The notes under the pieces: generated by a model
What the model was told of the DNA's origin: nothing
Database searches by the model: none
Seen by the model: the letters and a program-made list of their open reading frames with translations, nothing else
Program-made: the position numbers and the translations under genes
Assembly: GCA_052437175.1 (NCBI GenBank)
Contig: JBQVOK010000012.1
Coordinates: 36,277-100,276, forward strand
Length of the DNA: 64,000 nt
Reading direction: 5' to 3'
Source: JACVCJ01 sp052437175
GTDB lineage: Bacteria; Bacteroidota; Bacteroidia; CAIKAF01
Shown here: positions 42,695-51,234 of the stretch, piece by piece
Layout of the letters: the number at the start of each line of letters is the position of its first letter
Position numbering within the stretch: position 1 is the stretch's first letter

Positions 42695-42751
42695 GGGTCC
42701 GGAGTCTGAAGTTAAGCATGGCTAAGAGCTAAGAGGCCGGACTTCGGACCC
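42695..42751. repeat. Long-spaced inverted repeat between clpC and GT87 gene
   Basis: GGGTCCGGAGTC (42695-42706) and GACTTCGGACCC (42740-42751) match at 11 of 12 positions in inverted orientation around a 33-nt spacer. It is not a simple terminator because no T tract follows. Confidence 0.55.
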
Positions 42752-42774
42752 TTTACTTTCGGACTTATTTCTCT

Positions 42775-42782
42775 TACATTTG
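42775..42782 (+). promoter_or_regulatory. -7 element six bases before the GT87 start
   Basis: TACATTTG is a full TAnnTTTG match, followed by six bases and ATG at 42789. Confidence 0.45.
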
Positions 42783-42788
42783 CCCCGG

Positions 42789-43970
42789 ATGAAATGGACG
42801 GAACGCATATCCCGGGTACGGCCGGCATGGATATTTGCCGCAGTGGCCCTGCTCAGTATCCTCATCAGTGTGCAGAAATTGCTGCTGCCGAAGGAACTGT
42901 TCTTCGGAGAACTACATACCGCCTACAACAATTACCTCATTTTTAAGCAGTCTTTTACGCACCTGCTCACAGAATCGCCCCTGTATACCTATTACCCTGC
43001 CGAATACGGCGATCTGTACAAGTACAGCCCGACCTTTGCCCTGCTTATGGCACCCTTTTCGGTCTTACCCGACTGGGCCGGACTTATCCTGTGGAATCTT
43101 CTGAACAGCTTATCGCTGTTGTATATTTTATATAAACTACTTGAGAAGAACCGTTATTCTTTCTTGTTTATCAGTGCATTTATTCTTTTAGAGTTGCTTA
43201 CTTCCCTGCACAATGCGCAAAGTAATGCCCTGGTCACAGCCCTGATACTCTGCTTTGTATATGAGAACCGGAAGGGAAATGCCTGGCTGGCTGCCTTTTG
43301 CCTGGCACTTTCGGTGTACATAAAGATCTTTGGCGGACTGGCCATACTGCTGGCTTTCTTTTCGCCCCGACCCTGGAAAACGCTCCTCGCCTTTTCTGTA
43401 TGGATGTTTATTTTACTGATAATGCCTGTTTTGGTGGTTTCACCTGAATATCTGCTTGAGCAATATACGGCCTGGTTGCATTTGCTGAGGACCGATCTTC
43501 CGCATGAAAATAACCTGAGCCTGTACAGCGTACTGGGCTCCCTGGGTATTCCGCCTTTCCCGAGCATATACCTGTCTTTTTTCGGACTTATTTTACTGAT
43601 AGGTATTCTATTGGCAGGTTTATATAGGAAAAGAAATGAAGATAATGTTATCTATTTATCTGTAAGCCTGGTTTTAATGTGGATGGTGCTGTTCAATCAT
43701 AAGTCAGAATCTCCTACCTATATTATTGCAGTTGTGGGTATTGGAATACTTTACCTGTTGTCTGAAAGGAATTGGTTATCTAAAGTTATTTTGGTTCAGT
43801 CGTTTATATGTATTTCCCTCAGCTCTACGGATCTTTTTCCTATTGATTTCCGTATGCTGTACCTGTACCCTGCCCAGGTTAAAGTATGGGGACTCATCCC
43901 CGCCTTTCTCTACGGCTTGTACCTGCTGTTTGCCGGGCGGCCGCTCAGGAACCTACCAGGAAAACCGTAG
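42789..43970 (+). CDS. GT87-family (DUF2029) membrane glycosyltransferase
   Basis: A 393-aa multi-spanning protein with around ten TM helices. The N-terminal part has YPAEYGDLYKYSPTFALLMAPF, the conserved Y-KYSP-A motif of GT87 polyprenol-linked sugar transferases, and it lies outside the cytoplasm. The acceptor is unknown. The gene is AT-richer towards its 3' end. It converges with the RsmI-like gene and overlaps it by 26 bp. The ATG at 42789 is preferred to the TTG at 42780, which lies in the promoter. Confidence 0.85.
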   Translation: MKWTERISRVRPAWIFAAVALLSILISVQKLLLPKELFFGELHTAYNNYLIFKQSFTHLLTESPLYTYYPAEYGDLYKYSPTFALLMAPFSVLPDWAGLILWNLLNSLSLLYILYKLLEKNRYSFLFISAFILLELLTSLHNAQSNALVTALILCFVYENRKGNAWLAAFCLALSVYIKIFGGLAILLAFFSPRPWKTLLAFSVWMFILLIMPVLVVSPEYLLEQYTAWLHLLRTDLPHENNLSLYSVLGSLGIPPFPSIYLSFFGLILLIGILLAGLYRKRNEDNVIYLSVSLVLMWMVLFNHKSESPTYIIAVVGIGILYLLSERNWLSKVILVQSFICISLSSTDLFPIDFRMLYLYPAQVKVWGLIPAFLYGLYLLFAGRPLRNLPGKP

Positions 43971-44646
43971 GCTTATTGTCCAGGTTTACAGGGTTTTTCT
44001 TCCACTCATGTACTTCTTTCGTAGAGATGTACTCGTTCTCTGAACTGATAAGCGATGCAATACAGATGCGTGTAGCCGGCTTCAGGATTTGTAACAGGTT
44101 CTTCCACAGGGCATTGTTCCGGTAGGGTGTTTCAATAAAGATGTGTGTGGTACCGAATTTTTCGGAATCGCTTTCGAGCCGTTTCAGCTCTTTGATGCGG
44201 TCTCCCTCGCCTTTGGGCAGGTAGCCGTGGAACATGAATTTTTCGCCGTTGAGTCCGCTCGCCGCCAGGGCCAGGAAAATACTACCCGGACCCACCAGGG
44301 GCACTACCTGGTACCCTTTTTTGTGGGCCAGCAGCACGATATTTTCCCCCGGATCAGCAATGGCAGGCAGTCCGGCGTCGCTCAGGATACCGATATCTTC
44401 TCCTCGGGCGCATACGGCCATCAGGTCCATAATATCCGAAATATCCCCTTTTTTTACGTGCATACTGTAAAATTCCAGTTCCTGCAGGGGCAGTCCCCAG
44501 TGTTTCAGCAGGGCCCGGGCACTTTTGGGATCTTCTACTGCAAAATGCCGTATATGCTGAATACGTTCGCCCAGCGTGGCCGGGAAAACGGCAGCATGGG
44601 TATTTTCGGCCAGTACGTTCGGAATAAGATAAATCTTAGCGCTCAT
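43945..44646 (-). CDS. RsmI-like SAM-dependent methyltransferase
   Basis: A 233-aa tetrapyrrole-methylase-fold enzyme of the RsmI group. The SAM-binding segments are IGILSDAGLPAIADPGENIVL and VVPLVGPGSIFLALAASGLN (each quoted in short form), and a threonine-rich FIETPYRNN strand follows. RsmI 2'-O-methylates C1402 of 16S rRNA; this shorter version (usual length ~280) could be a second paralogue with another target. It starts inside the 3' end of the phosphatase gene, with its own -7 element six bases before the ATG (44653-44660). Confidence 0.87.
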   Translation of the reverse strand: MSAKIYLIPNVLAENTHAAVFPATLGERIQHIRHFAVEDPKSARALLKHWGLPLQELEFYSMHVKKGDISDIMDLMAVCARGEDIGILSDAGLPAIADPGENIVLLAHKKGYQVVPLVGPGSIFLALAASGLNGEKFMFHGYLPKGEGDRIKELKRLESDSEKFGTTHIFIETPYRNNALWKNLLQILKPATRICIASLISSENEYISTKEVHEWKKNPVNLDNKPTVFLVGS

Positions 44647-45112
44647 GGGCCTCAAAAGTATGCAAAAAAGCCTGCGCGGCGTTACGTACCCAGTCGTACA
44701 CCAGGGCAAAACCTTCGTCGCCGCCGTAATACGGGTCGGGCACTTCGTCAGACGGACTTTCGTTCCAGTAAGAAAGCATCAGTCGTACTTTAGACCGCTG
44801 AGCCTCGTTTTCGCAGAGCATCAGCACATTGCGCAGGTTGTCGCGGTCCATTACCAGGATATGGTCAAACTCGTCCAGGTCTTCTTTCCGGAACTGCCTT
44901 GCCCGGAGCCCTGAAATATCCAGTCCCTGGCTGCGCATATACGCCTGGGCGCGGCGGTCGGGTGCTTCGCCGGCATGCCAGCCACCGGTTCCCGCGCTGT
45001 CCAGCTGTAAGGAAATACCTTTTTCTTCGGCGGTCTGCCGCAATATACCTTCGGCCATGGGCGAACGGCAGATGTTCCCCAGGCACACGGTAAGTACCTT
45101 TATGTGTGACAT
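44636..45112 (-). CDS. Low-molecular-weight protein tyrosine phosphatase
   Basis: A 158-aa phosphatase with the P-loop VCLGNICRSP (C10 to R16) and the acid aspartate in EVPDPYYGG (about 122). In bacteria such enzymes dephosphorylate tyrosine kinases or small molecules; an arsenate-reductase role is less likely without partner genes. It lies 4 bp after the peroxiredoxin stop and overlaps the RsmI-like start by 11 bp, so the three are probably one transcription unit. Confidence 0.93.
   Translation of the reverse strand: MSHIKVLTVCLGNICRSPMAEGILRQTAEEKGISLQLDSAGTGGWHAGEAPDRRAQAYMRSQGLDISGLRARQFRKEDLDEFDHILVMDRDNLRNVLMLCENEAQRSKVRLMLSYWNESPSDEVPDPYYGGDEGFALVYDWVRNAAQAFLHTFEAHER
44653..44660 (-). 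promoter_or_regulatory. -7 element TACTTTTG for the RsmI-like gene
   Basis: Full match on the minus strand, six bases before the ATG at 44646 and inside the 3' end of the upstream phosphatase gene. Confidence 0.4.
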
Positions 45113-45116
45113 ACGG

Positions 45117-45578
45117 TTAAATTTTGTTCAGCACGTCCATAGCCTGGGTAACGTGTTCTTCGGCTTTGAACTGCGAATTGAAAATATGGCGCACGGTACC
45201 TTCCTTGTCGATCACGAAAGTAACGCGGCCGGGGATCAGGAAAAAGGTGGACGGAACGCCGTACTTTTTACGTACTTCATTGTTGTTATCGCTCAGCAGC
45301 ACAAAGGGCAGGCGGTGTTTCTTCACAAAGTTCTGGTGCGAAGCTGCGTCGTCGCCGCTGATGCCAATCACTTCGGCACCCAGGTCGCGGAAGGTCTCGT
45401 AACTGTCGCGGAAACTGCATGCCTGGGCCGTACAGCCCGGCGTTTCGTCCTTGGGATAAAAATACAGTACAATGTTCTTTTTCCCGAAGAAAGAACTCAG
45501 GCGCACGGGGGTGCCTTCGGCATCGTTCAGCGTAAAATCGGGTGCTTTGTCCCCTACTTTCAGTGTTTTTGAATCAGC
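45117..45578 (-). CDS. bcp: Thioredoxin-dependent peroxiredoxin (BCP family)
   Basis: A 153-aa atypical 2-Cys peroxiredoxin that reduces hydroperoxides. Peroxidatic C50 lies in DETPGCTAQAC and resolving C55 is five residues later, the alpha-helical BCP type. The ATG at 45578 matches the family N-terminus. The frame is open to an ATG at 45665, which would add a TM-like segment (TLILVCLGILSVFLFF), but its codons (AGG, CTA, CTC, GTC) are unlike the rest of the gene, so I judge it non-coding leader, though a membrane-anchored form is possible. Confidence 0.9.
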   Translation of the reverse strand, partial: ADSKTLKVGDKAPDFTLNDAEGTPVRLSSFFGKKNIVLYFYPKDETPGCTAQACSFRDSYETFRDLGAEVIGISGDDAASHQNFVKKHRLPFVLLSDNNNEVRKKYGVPSTFFLIPGRVTFVIDKEGTVRHIFNSQFKAEEHVTQAMDVLNKI

Positions 45579-45726
45579 CATAAAAATTACAAAGAATAAA
45601 AATACAGACAAAATTCCGAGGCAGACGAGGATTAGAGTGGTCGGCGTCTTACTAAACCTTTTCATATATGTCTATTTGTCATAGTATGCAACAAAGGAAC
45701 AAAATTTGAACGGTTTGGTTTCATCT

Positions 45727-46456
45727 ATGCGGAAAGAAAATGACATACAGCTGCTGCGGAACCTTTCGTGGAGTTTCNNNNNNNNNNTTCCTGATCACCC
45801 TGCTGCCCATACTGGTATTTGCCACGGAGCAGATCGGAGGCTATAACTGGAACGATCACGGTATTCTGCCCCGCAGTGTTTCCGGACTGCAGGGGGTATT
45901 GTTCAGCCCTTTCCTGCATGGCGACTGGACGCATGTGCTTTCGAATTCCGTACCGCTTTTTGCCCTTTTGTGGCTTATCCGCAGTCATTTTCGTGATATA
46001 TTCTGGCCCGTGCTCATTTTTGTATGGGCCGCCTCCGGGTTCTGGACCTGGCTCATTGCACGCGACTCTTACATTGTAGGCAGCAGCGGTATTGTATATG
46101 GACTGGCCGCTTTTGCCGTAACGGCGGGCTTTATCAGTAAGAACCGCCAGGCACAGGGCATCGGACTGTTTACCCTGTTCTTTTACGGCTCGATGGTCTG
46201 GGGCGTATTTCCGCTGGAAATGAACCTGAGCCAGGGTATTTCCTGGGAAGGGCATGCCTGTGGTGCCGTAGCAGGTTTTATTGCCGCCCTGGTGATGAAA
46301 CCGGGTATGCCCGAACGGCCCAAATACAGCTGGGAACTGGAGCCCGAGCCCGAAGACAACGAAGAGAACGATTACTGGAAACTGCCCGAACAGCGCGAAC
46401 CGCGTCCCGAAGAAACACCCGGCGATGTTAATAATTCGCTAAACCCTCCACAGTAA
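45727..46456 (+). CDS. Rhomboid-family intramembrane serine protease (interrupted by assembly gap)
   Basis: The N-terminus MRKENDIQLLRNLSWSF (45727-45777) ends exactly at a codon boundary at the N run, and the frame resumes at 45788 with FLITLLPILVFATE. A HGDWTHVLSN motif is the TM2 landmark, and the catalytic pair is serine in GSSGIVYG and histidine in EGHACGAVAGF. An acidic, proline-rich cytoplasmic tail (about 40 residues) follows. It cleaves membrane proteins within the bilayer. The ten Ns cannot be the true gap length because the two frames only join if the gap is a multiple of three. Confidence 0.85.
45778..45787. other. Assembly gap of ten Ns inside the rhomboid gene
   Basis: A run of exactly ten Ns is a placeholder for an unknown distance. 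The flanking reading frames require a true length of 3n. Confidence 0.99.
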
Positions 46457-46468
46457 GCCGGAGCTGAT

Positions 46469-46483
46469 TATTTTTGTAACGTG
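46469..46483 (+). promoter_or_regulatory. -7 element TATTTTTG four bases before a GTG start
   Basis: TATTTTTG (46469-46476), TAAC, then GTG at 46481. Full TAnnTTTG match. Confidence 0.5.
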
Positions 46484-47044
46484 AAACAACAGCTATCTGT
46501 ATTCCTTTTCATCCTTGTACTGCTTTCCGCCGGCTGCGTGGACGACCGTAAATACAAGACCTTTACGGGCAATGAGATCTTTATCCTGGAAGTTCCCGAA
46601 GAGCTGAACCCGGTAGAAAACCAGAAAAAGAACGCCGCCGTGAGCCTGGCCGGTAACGAACGTACCCCGGTGGAGGTGATCGTAAGCTATGAACCCAAGG
46701 AAGGACTGAAAACCTATGGAGTGGCTTTTTCGCTGGACGAGATGTACCAGCTCGAGGTAGACCAGTTTGGCGAATACCTGCAGGAACTGAAGACCGAAAC
46801 CCCGGCCGAATGCCGTGTGGAATACATGCAGGGCCTGCGCGGGCTCATCAGTGGTAAACGCAATGGCAGGGAAATGATCTACGACCTTACCGTATGCGAC
46901 GCTCCCCGTTATTACTTCCGCTATGCCGTGGGCGCCCCGGCCGAGTATTACAAAAAACACAAGGTGCTCATCGAGGATATCCGCGACAGCTTTGAAGAAT
47001 ACAAGGACTTTAAGGCCAAAGACGGCAGCGAAGGCGCCAATTAA
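46481..47044 (+). CDS. Hypothetical lipoprotein
   Basis: A 187-aa lipoprotein with lipobox LLSAGC (cysteine about 19), beginning at a GTG. The mature part is a mixed alpha/beta domain, with ILEVPEELNPVENQKKNA and EGLKTYGVAFSLDEMYQL. It resembles uncharacterised Bacteroidota lipoproteins; I assign no function. It sits between the rhomboid gene and the SixA gene. Confidence 0.78.
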   Translation: MKQQLSVFLFILVLLSAGCVDDRKYKTFTGNEIFILEVPEELNPVENQKKNAAVSLAGNERTPVEVIVSYEPKEGLKTYGVAFSLDEMYQLEVDQFGEYLQELKTETPAECRVEYMQGLRGLISGKRNGREMIYDLTVCDAPRYYFRYAVGAPAEYYKKHKVLIEDIRDSFEEYKDFKAKDGSEGAN

Positions 47045-47196
47045 CCCCGGCCCCAGGTCAATTTGGCAGGCTCTGAGTGCCGCCTGGCAGGTTTCATATC
47101 TTCTTTATAAAATTTCGTAAAGCCTTCTGTTCAGGTTTTGTTTACCCGTATTTATGGGTTATTTTTACGCAATTACAGTTTTTCGTTAAGATACCC

Positions 47197-47694
47197 ATGA
47201 AAAGAATTGTGTTCGTCCGACATGCCAAAAGCAGCTGGACCGATGAGACCCTGAACGATATGGAACGTCCGCTGAACGAACGCGGCAAAGTAGATGCTCC
47301 CCTGATGGCCGATAAGATACGCAGCATGGGTTTAGTGCCCGATGCCCTGGTAAGCAGCCCGGCCCGCAGGGCCCGCAAAACTGCCCATAAGTTTGCCAAA
47401 GTATACCGGTTTGAGCCCGAAATTATTTTAGATGAACGTATTTATGAAGCAGATGAAGAGGCGCTTATGAATGTGGTGAAGAGCTTCCCGCCGGAGGCAG
47501 ACACCGTTTTCGTTTTCGGGCATAACCCGGGTTTTACCTGGTTTGTGAACGGGCTCTGCAATGTACGTATCGACAATATTCCCACCTGTGGCTGTGCCGT
47601 GGTAGAACTTCCCTCAGAAAGCTGGGAAAATACTTTATATGAAGTGAATAAACTAATTGCTTTTGAGTATCCTAAGAAAGGATTATTCGACTAA
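47197..47694 (+). CDS. SixA-like histidine phosphatase
   Basis: A 165-aa member of the histidine phosphatase superfamily with the RHAKSSW motif (R8-H9) and the second histidine in FGHNPGF. In E. coli SixA acts on phosphohistidine of a phosphotransfer protein; a role on phospho-histidine or phosphoesters is possible here. The ATG at 47197 gives the family start. It is separated by 12 bp from the FKBP gene. Confidence 0.9.
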   Translation: MKRIVFVRHAKSSWTDETLNDMERPLNERGKVDAPLMADKIRSMGLVPDALVSSPARRARKTAHKFAKVYRFEPEIILDERIYEADEEALMNVVKSFPPEADTVFVFGHNPGFTWFVNGLCNVRIDNIPTCGCAVVELPSESWENTLYEVNKLIAFEYPKKGLFD

Positions 47695-47706
47695 TCTAAA
47701 AATTAT

Positions 47707-48570
47707 ATGGGCAGAACTTACAGAACCTGGTCTCTCCTGCTTCCCGGCCTGCTTTTGGCGGCGTCCTGCGGTCCCTCCTTTAAAGAGGTGGCCAAAGGCC
47801 TTGAAATGAAAGTGCTGCGCGAAGGCGACGGAAAGGCCGCTTCCGGCGAGAACGATTACTATTACATGCGGGTGCACGTAAAGGATAAAGACGATAAAAC
47901 CCTGGCCTGTGATAATATAGAACCCGATTTCTTTTACCTGGCACAGAACGGTCAGGCCGCCTACAGCTACGATTTTACCCATGCCCTGCACCTGCTGAAA
48001 GTGCGGGACAGTGTGGTATTTCGCTGTGCGGCAGATAGTTTCCTGCTGAATTACTACGGCATAGAGCGGCCCAAATGCGTTACACCGGAGCTGAACCTGC
48101 ACGTAAGCATCCAGAATATTATGACGCCGGAGGAATACCAGGCCAAAATACAGGCCAGCCGCGAGGAATCGAAAGTAAAGGCCATGACGGAGTTCAGCAC
48201 CTACCTCAACGAACGTAAAATTGAAGAACCGCCCACCGGCTTCGGTATCGTAAAGGTGACCGAAAGTACGGGCAAAGGCCGCCAGGCACAGTGGGGCGAT
48301 GAAGTGCTGATACACATGATACAGCGCACGCTCGACGGCCGCGAACTGCAGAACAGCTATACCATAGACGAGCCTATGCTGTACATCATCGGCGGCGATG
48401 GCGGGCTGGCCGCCATGGACCAGGGTCTGAAAGACATGCGCGAAGGCGAGAAAGTACGGGTGTATGCGCCCTATTTCCTGGCTTTTGGCGAAGCAGGTCT
48501 GCCGCCGCAGGTACCGCCTTTTACCAATATGATCTTTGAAATGGAACTGCTGGAAGTGCACAAAAAATAG
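47707..48570 (+). CDS. FKBP-type peptidyl-prolyl isomerase lipoprotein
   Basis: A 287-aa lipoprotein (lipobox LLAASC, cysteine about 21) with FKBP-like halves. The C-terminal domain has WGDEVLIHMIQRTLDGRELQNSY, MREGEKVRVYAPYFLAFGEAG and a final FEMELLEVHKK strand, the usual FKBP landmarks. It probably assists folding at the inner or outer membrane. No PPIase assay can be read off the sequence and some active-site positions differ. Confidence 0.87.
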   Translation: MGRTYRTWSLLLPGLLLAASCGPSFKEVAKGLEMKVLREGDGKAASGENDYYYMRVHVKDKDDKTLACDNIEPDFFYLAQNGQAAYSYDFTHALHLLKVRDSVVFRCAADSFLLNYYGIERPKCVTPELNLHVSIQNIMTPEEYQAKIQASREESKVKAMTEFSTYLNERKIEEPPTGFGIVKVTESTGKGRQAQWGDEVLIHMIQRTLDGRELQNSYTIDEPMLYIIGGDGGLAAMDQGLKDMREGEKVRVYAPYFLAFGEAGLPPQVPPFTNMIFEMELLEVHKK

Positions 48571-48634
48571 TACTTTCTTTTCCGGTTCCGCCTTTTTTTT
48601 ACCAATTTCACGCACCGTAAACCATTTCAACGCC

Positions 48635-50323
48635 TTGGGAATTAATTCAACCATACGTAACCTGGGTCGCCTCCGGCAGATCATGAGCGTGTTTGTAAAG
48701 TACGGGTTCGAGGACCTGATCGCAAACAGCACGCTGCGTAACCTGGTGCCCGAGGCCCTGCGCCTGAAATGGATGCGCCAGGAACAGCCGGCCCTGCAGT
48801 ATTCCCGCTTCGAGCGCATACGTATGGCTGCCGAAGAGCTGGGGCCCACCTTTGTAAAACTGGCCCAGGTGCTCAGCAACCGCCCGGACATTATCCCCGA
48901 CGGACTGGTAAAGGAATTTGAGAAACTGCAGGACCGTGTGCCGCCTTTCGAGGGGGAAACGGCCCGCAGCATCGTGGAACTGGAGATCGGCCGCCCGCTG
49001 GAAGAAGTGTTCAAATGGTTCAACGACGTGCCCCTGGCCTCGGCTTCCATCGGTCAGGTACACCGGGCCTGCCTCATAGACGGTACCGAAGTGGTGGTAA
49101 AAGTACAGCGCCCCGACGTACAGGCCATCGTGGAACGCGACCTGCAGCTGCTGCAGGAGATCGTAAAACGGGCCGATCGTTACCTGCGTAAACAGGGCGT
49201 GCTGAATGCCCAGGACATCGTAAATGTGTTCGAACGCAGCATGAGCAAAGAGCTCGATTATTCCAATGAGGCGCGTAATATTCAGAAATTCAGGGAGTTT
49301 TATAAAGACCGGAAAGATTTTTACATCCCCCGTGTGTACCGTAAATACAGTACCGATAAAGTGCTGCTGATCGAATTTGTGTCCGGCTGTAAGTTCACCG
49401 ATAAAAAACAGCTGCGCGAATGGGGGCTCGATATTAAAAAGACCGTGGAGACCGGCCTGAACATTTACCTGGCCCAGATCTTCGAATACGGGTATTTCCA
49501 TGCCGATCCGCACCCGGGCAATGTACTCGTGCGCCAGGACGGTACCATCTGCCTCATCGATTTTGGTATGGTGGGCCAGCTGAGCAAGCGCGACAAAGTG
49601 GCCTTTGCCAACGTATTTGTGGCCATGGCCAAGGAAGATGCCCGCAAAATGGCCCTGAGCATGAAAAAACTGGCCATCAGTGATAATGTAAAGGACATGC
49701 GGGCCCTGGAGACCGATCTGCAGGGACTTATAGACGATTATGCCACCCTGGACGTGAGCGAAGCCAGCATTGCCGAACTTACCACCCAGCTGCAAAAGGT
49801 GATGCTGCGCTACGAGATGGTGGTTCCGGCAAGCATATTCCTTATTTTCAGGGCACTGGCTATCCTGGAAGGGATCGGAAAGATCATGTACCCGCAGCTG
49901 AAGACCTATGACTACATAAAGCCTTACGGCCGCAAAATTGTAGAAGAACAGCTTTCACCGGAAAACATCTGGAGCGAGATCCAGTACCGGGGCGAACAGA
50001 TCAGCAGTTTCCTGAGCGGCATACCCGTTGACCTGAAAGAGATCATGCAGCAGACCCGCAGCGGTAAGATCCACTTTGAGGTGGAATTACAGGGCTACGG
50101 TTACCTGCTGAAAAAGCTGGACAGCATCACCAACCGCCTGGTGATCACCTTCATCATCTGTGCCCTCATCATAGGCAGTTCCATTACGGCTACGGTACCC
50201 TTCCCCGCCCGCTACATGACGCAGTACGGATTGCCTTACTGGAGTGTGCTGGGCTATATAATTGCCGGCGTGCTCTGTGTGATACTGCTGTATGCCATTA
50301 TACGCCGCCGGTTTTACAAGTAA
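48635..50323 (+). CDS. ubiB: UbiB/ABC1-family protein kinase-like protein
   Basis: A 562-aa atypical kinase. A TTG start at 48635 gives the family N-terminus (GINSTIRNLGRLRQI); an ATG at 48683 is the alternative. The KxGQ motif appears as KLAQVLSNRPD, the A-rich loop as PLASASIGQVH, a lysine lies in VVVKVQRP, and HADPHPGNVLV and IDFGMVG form the catalytic and metal loops. Two TM helices close the C-terminus. UbiB proteins support quinone synthesis or lipid transfer; Bacteroidota make menaquinone, so the direct role here is uncertain. Confidence 0.94.
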   Translation: MGINSTIRNLGRLRQIMSVFVKYGFEDLIANSTLRNLVPEALRLKWMRQEQPALQYSRFERIRMAAEELGPTFVKLAQVLSNRPDIIPDGLVKEFEKLQDRVPPFEGETARSIVELEIGRPLEEVFKWFNDVPLASASIGQVHRACLIDGTEVVVKVQRPDVQAIVERDLQLLQEIVKRADRYLRKQGVLNAQDIVNVFERSMSKELDYSNEARNIQKFREFYKDRKDFYIPRVYRKYSTDKVLLIEFVSGCKFTDKKQLREWGLDIKKTVETGLNIYLAQIFEYGYFHADPHPGNVLVRQDGTICLIDFGMVGQLSKRDKVAFANVFVAMAKEDARKMALSMKKLAISDNVKDMRALETDLQGLIDDYATLDVSEASIAELTTQLQKVMLRYEMVVPASIFLIFRALAILEGIGKIMYPQLKTYDYIKPYGRKIVEEQLSPENIWSEIQYRGEQISSFLSGIPVDLKEIMQQTRSGKIHFEVELQGYGYLLKKLDSITNRLVITFIICALIIGSSITATVPFPARYMTQYGLPYWSVLGYIIAGVLCVILLYAIIRRRFYK

Positions 50324-50406
50324 ATTTTGTTATTTTTTTGCACATTTGTAAAAATACTATTATATTAGCTTAAGTTTACCTAATTACGCTAATACTCTTA
50401 TTACAA

Positions 50407-50889
50407 ATGAAAAAAACTCCTTGTTTTTTGTTTTTCTCAGTCTGTGTATTTATTACAAGCTGTTCGAAAGTCCGCTACAACGATTTTAGTAAATCTGATT
50501 TCGCAAATGACCGCGAAGTGTACAAGCTTTATGAATCCATAAAGCCTTTAGGTACGGTATCCATGACCGATCCTTCCGCAAGAAGCATAATTATTTCTAT
50601 AAAAAATGCGGCTGACAAAGTTGTTGAACGATATGGAATAGACAATGCCCGCAGGTTCTCAGAAGAACTTGCAGATGACAGGCAAGCGATTGTGCCGGAG
50701 ACAAGACAAGTTCCAAGTTGTTGTACCTTAAATGCCAATGGAACAACAAACTGGTCATGCTGTAATTTTTTCGAGACCCTTGTGGTTACTTTAGACGTTT
50801 ATGGTATGGAGCCTCCGGAAGGTGCATCCCGCAGCCAGATAGAACAATATTATAAATTAGTGCAGGCATCGATCTGTGCAAATTGTTAA
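50407..50889 (+). CDS. Cysteine-rich hypothetical lipoprotein
   Basis: A 160-aa lipoprotein (lipobox FITSC). The C-terminal third has SCC, SCCNFF and a final SICANC, so six cysteines could form three disulfides outside the cytoplasm. GC content is clearly below the surrounding genes. No family is recognised. A small membrane peptide is encoded 18 bp downstream, and an assembly gap follows both. Confidence 0.75.
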   Translation: MKKTPCFLFFSVCVFITSCSKVRYNDFSKSDFANDREVYKLYESIKPLGTVSMTDPSARSIIISIKNAADKVVERYGIDNARRFSEELADDRQAIVPETRQVPSCCTLNANGTTNWSCCNFFETLVVTLDVYGMEPPEGASRSQIEQYYKLVQASICANC

Positions 50890-50907
50890 ACCTAATACAT
50901 TCTTAAA

Positions 50908-51060
50908 ATGGAACTGAGTAAAAAACAACGCTGGATCATTTCCGTTTCTTCCGTTCTTATATTGGGAGTAAGCCTTTTTATATATGTTCAGGTCCGCAAT
51001 GTAAAAAAGACCTCAACCCTTACCCAGGAAGAATATTACCAGGAGCTTAACGGCCATTAG
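50908..51060 (+). CDS. Small single-TM protein (50 aa)
   Basis: A short ORF of 50 codons from an ATG at 50908 to a TAG at 51058. It has a basic N-terminus (MELSKKQRW), a hydrophobic helix (about 10-26, IISVSSVLILGVSLFIY) and a polar tail ending EEYYQELNGH. It follows the lipoprotein by 18 bp and shares its AT-rich composition, so the pair is probably co-transcribed. Function unknown; a membrane-anchored partner of the lipoprotein is possible. Confidence 0.6.
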   Translation: MELSKKQRWIISVSSVLILGVSLFIYVQVRNVKKTSTLTQEEYYQELNGH

Positions 51061-51088
51061 GAAGCCTTAGCGCCGTTTTATTTAGACG

Positions 51089-51098
51089 NNNNNNNNNN
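51089..51098. other. Assembly gap of ten Ns
   Basis: Placeholder gap 28 bp after the small TM gene. Just past it the sequence contains T10-C7-A10 homopolymer runs (51166-51192). Confidence 0.99.
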
Positions 51099-51182
51099 AA
51101 CAACAAAACCCTTCCCCTTTAAAAATTTACCCAGTAGTTACCCGCCATTTCTCACGCTTTCGGGCTTTTTTTTTTCCCCCCC

Positions 51183-51218
51183 AAAAAAAAAACGACGGGT
51201 ACTGCCCGCCGTTTTTTT
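51183..51218 (-). terminator. Terminator of the YbjN-like gene
   Basis: CGACGGG (51193-51199) pairs with CCCGCCG (51205-51211) with one A-C mismatch, extended by AAAA/TTTT. On the minus strand the A10 run becomes a T tract. Confidence 0.75.
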
Positions 51219-51234
51219 GTTTATTGTGTTGTAG

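Noticed and set aside
45579..45665. N-terminal TM extension of the peroxiredoxin
   Set aside because: Codons are unlike the gene body and the family start is at 45578; kept only as an alternative.
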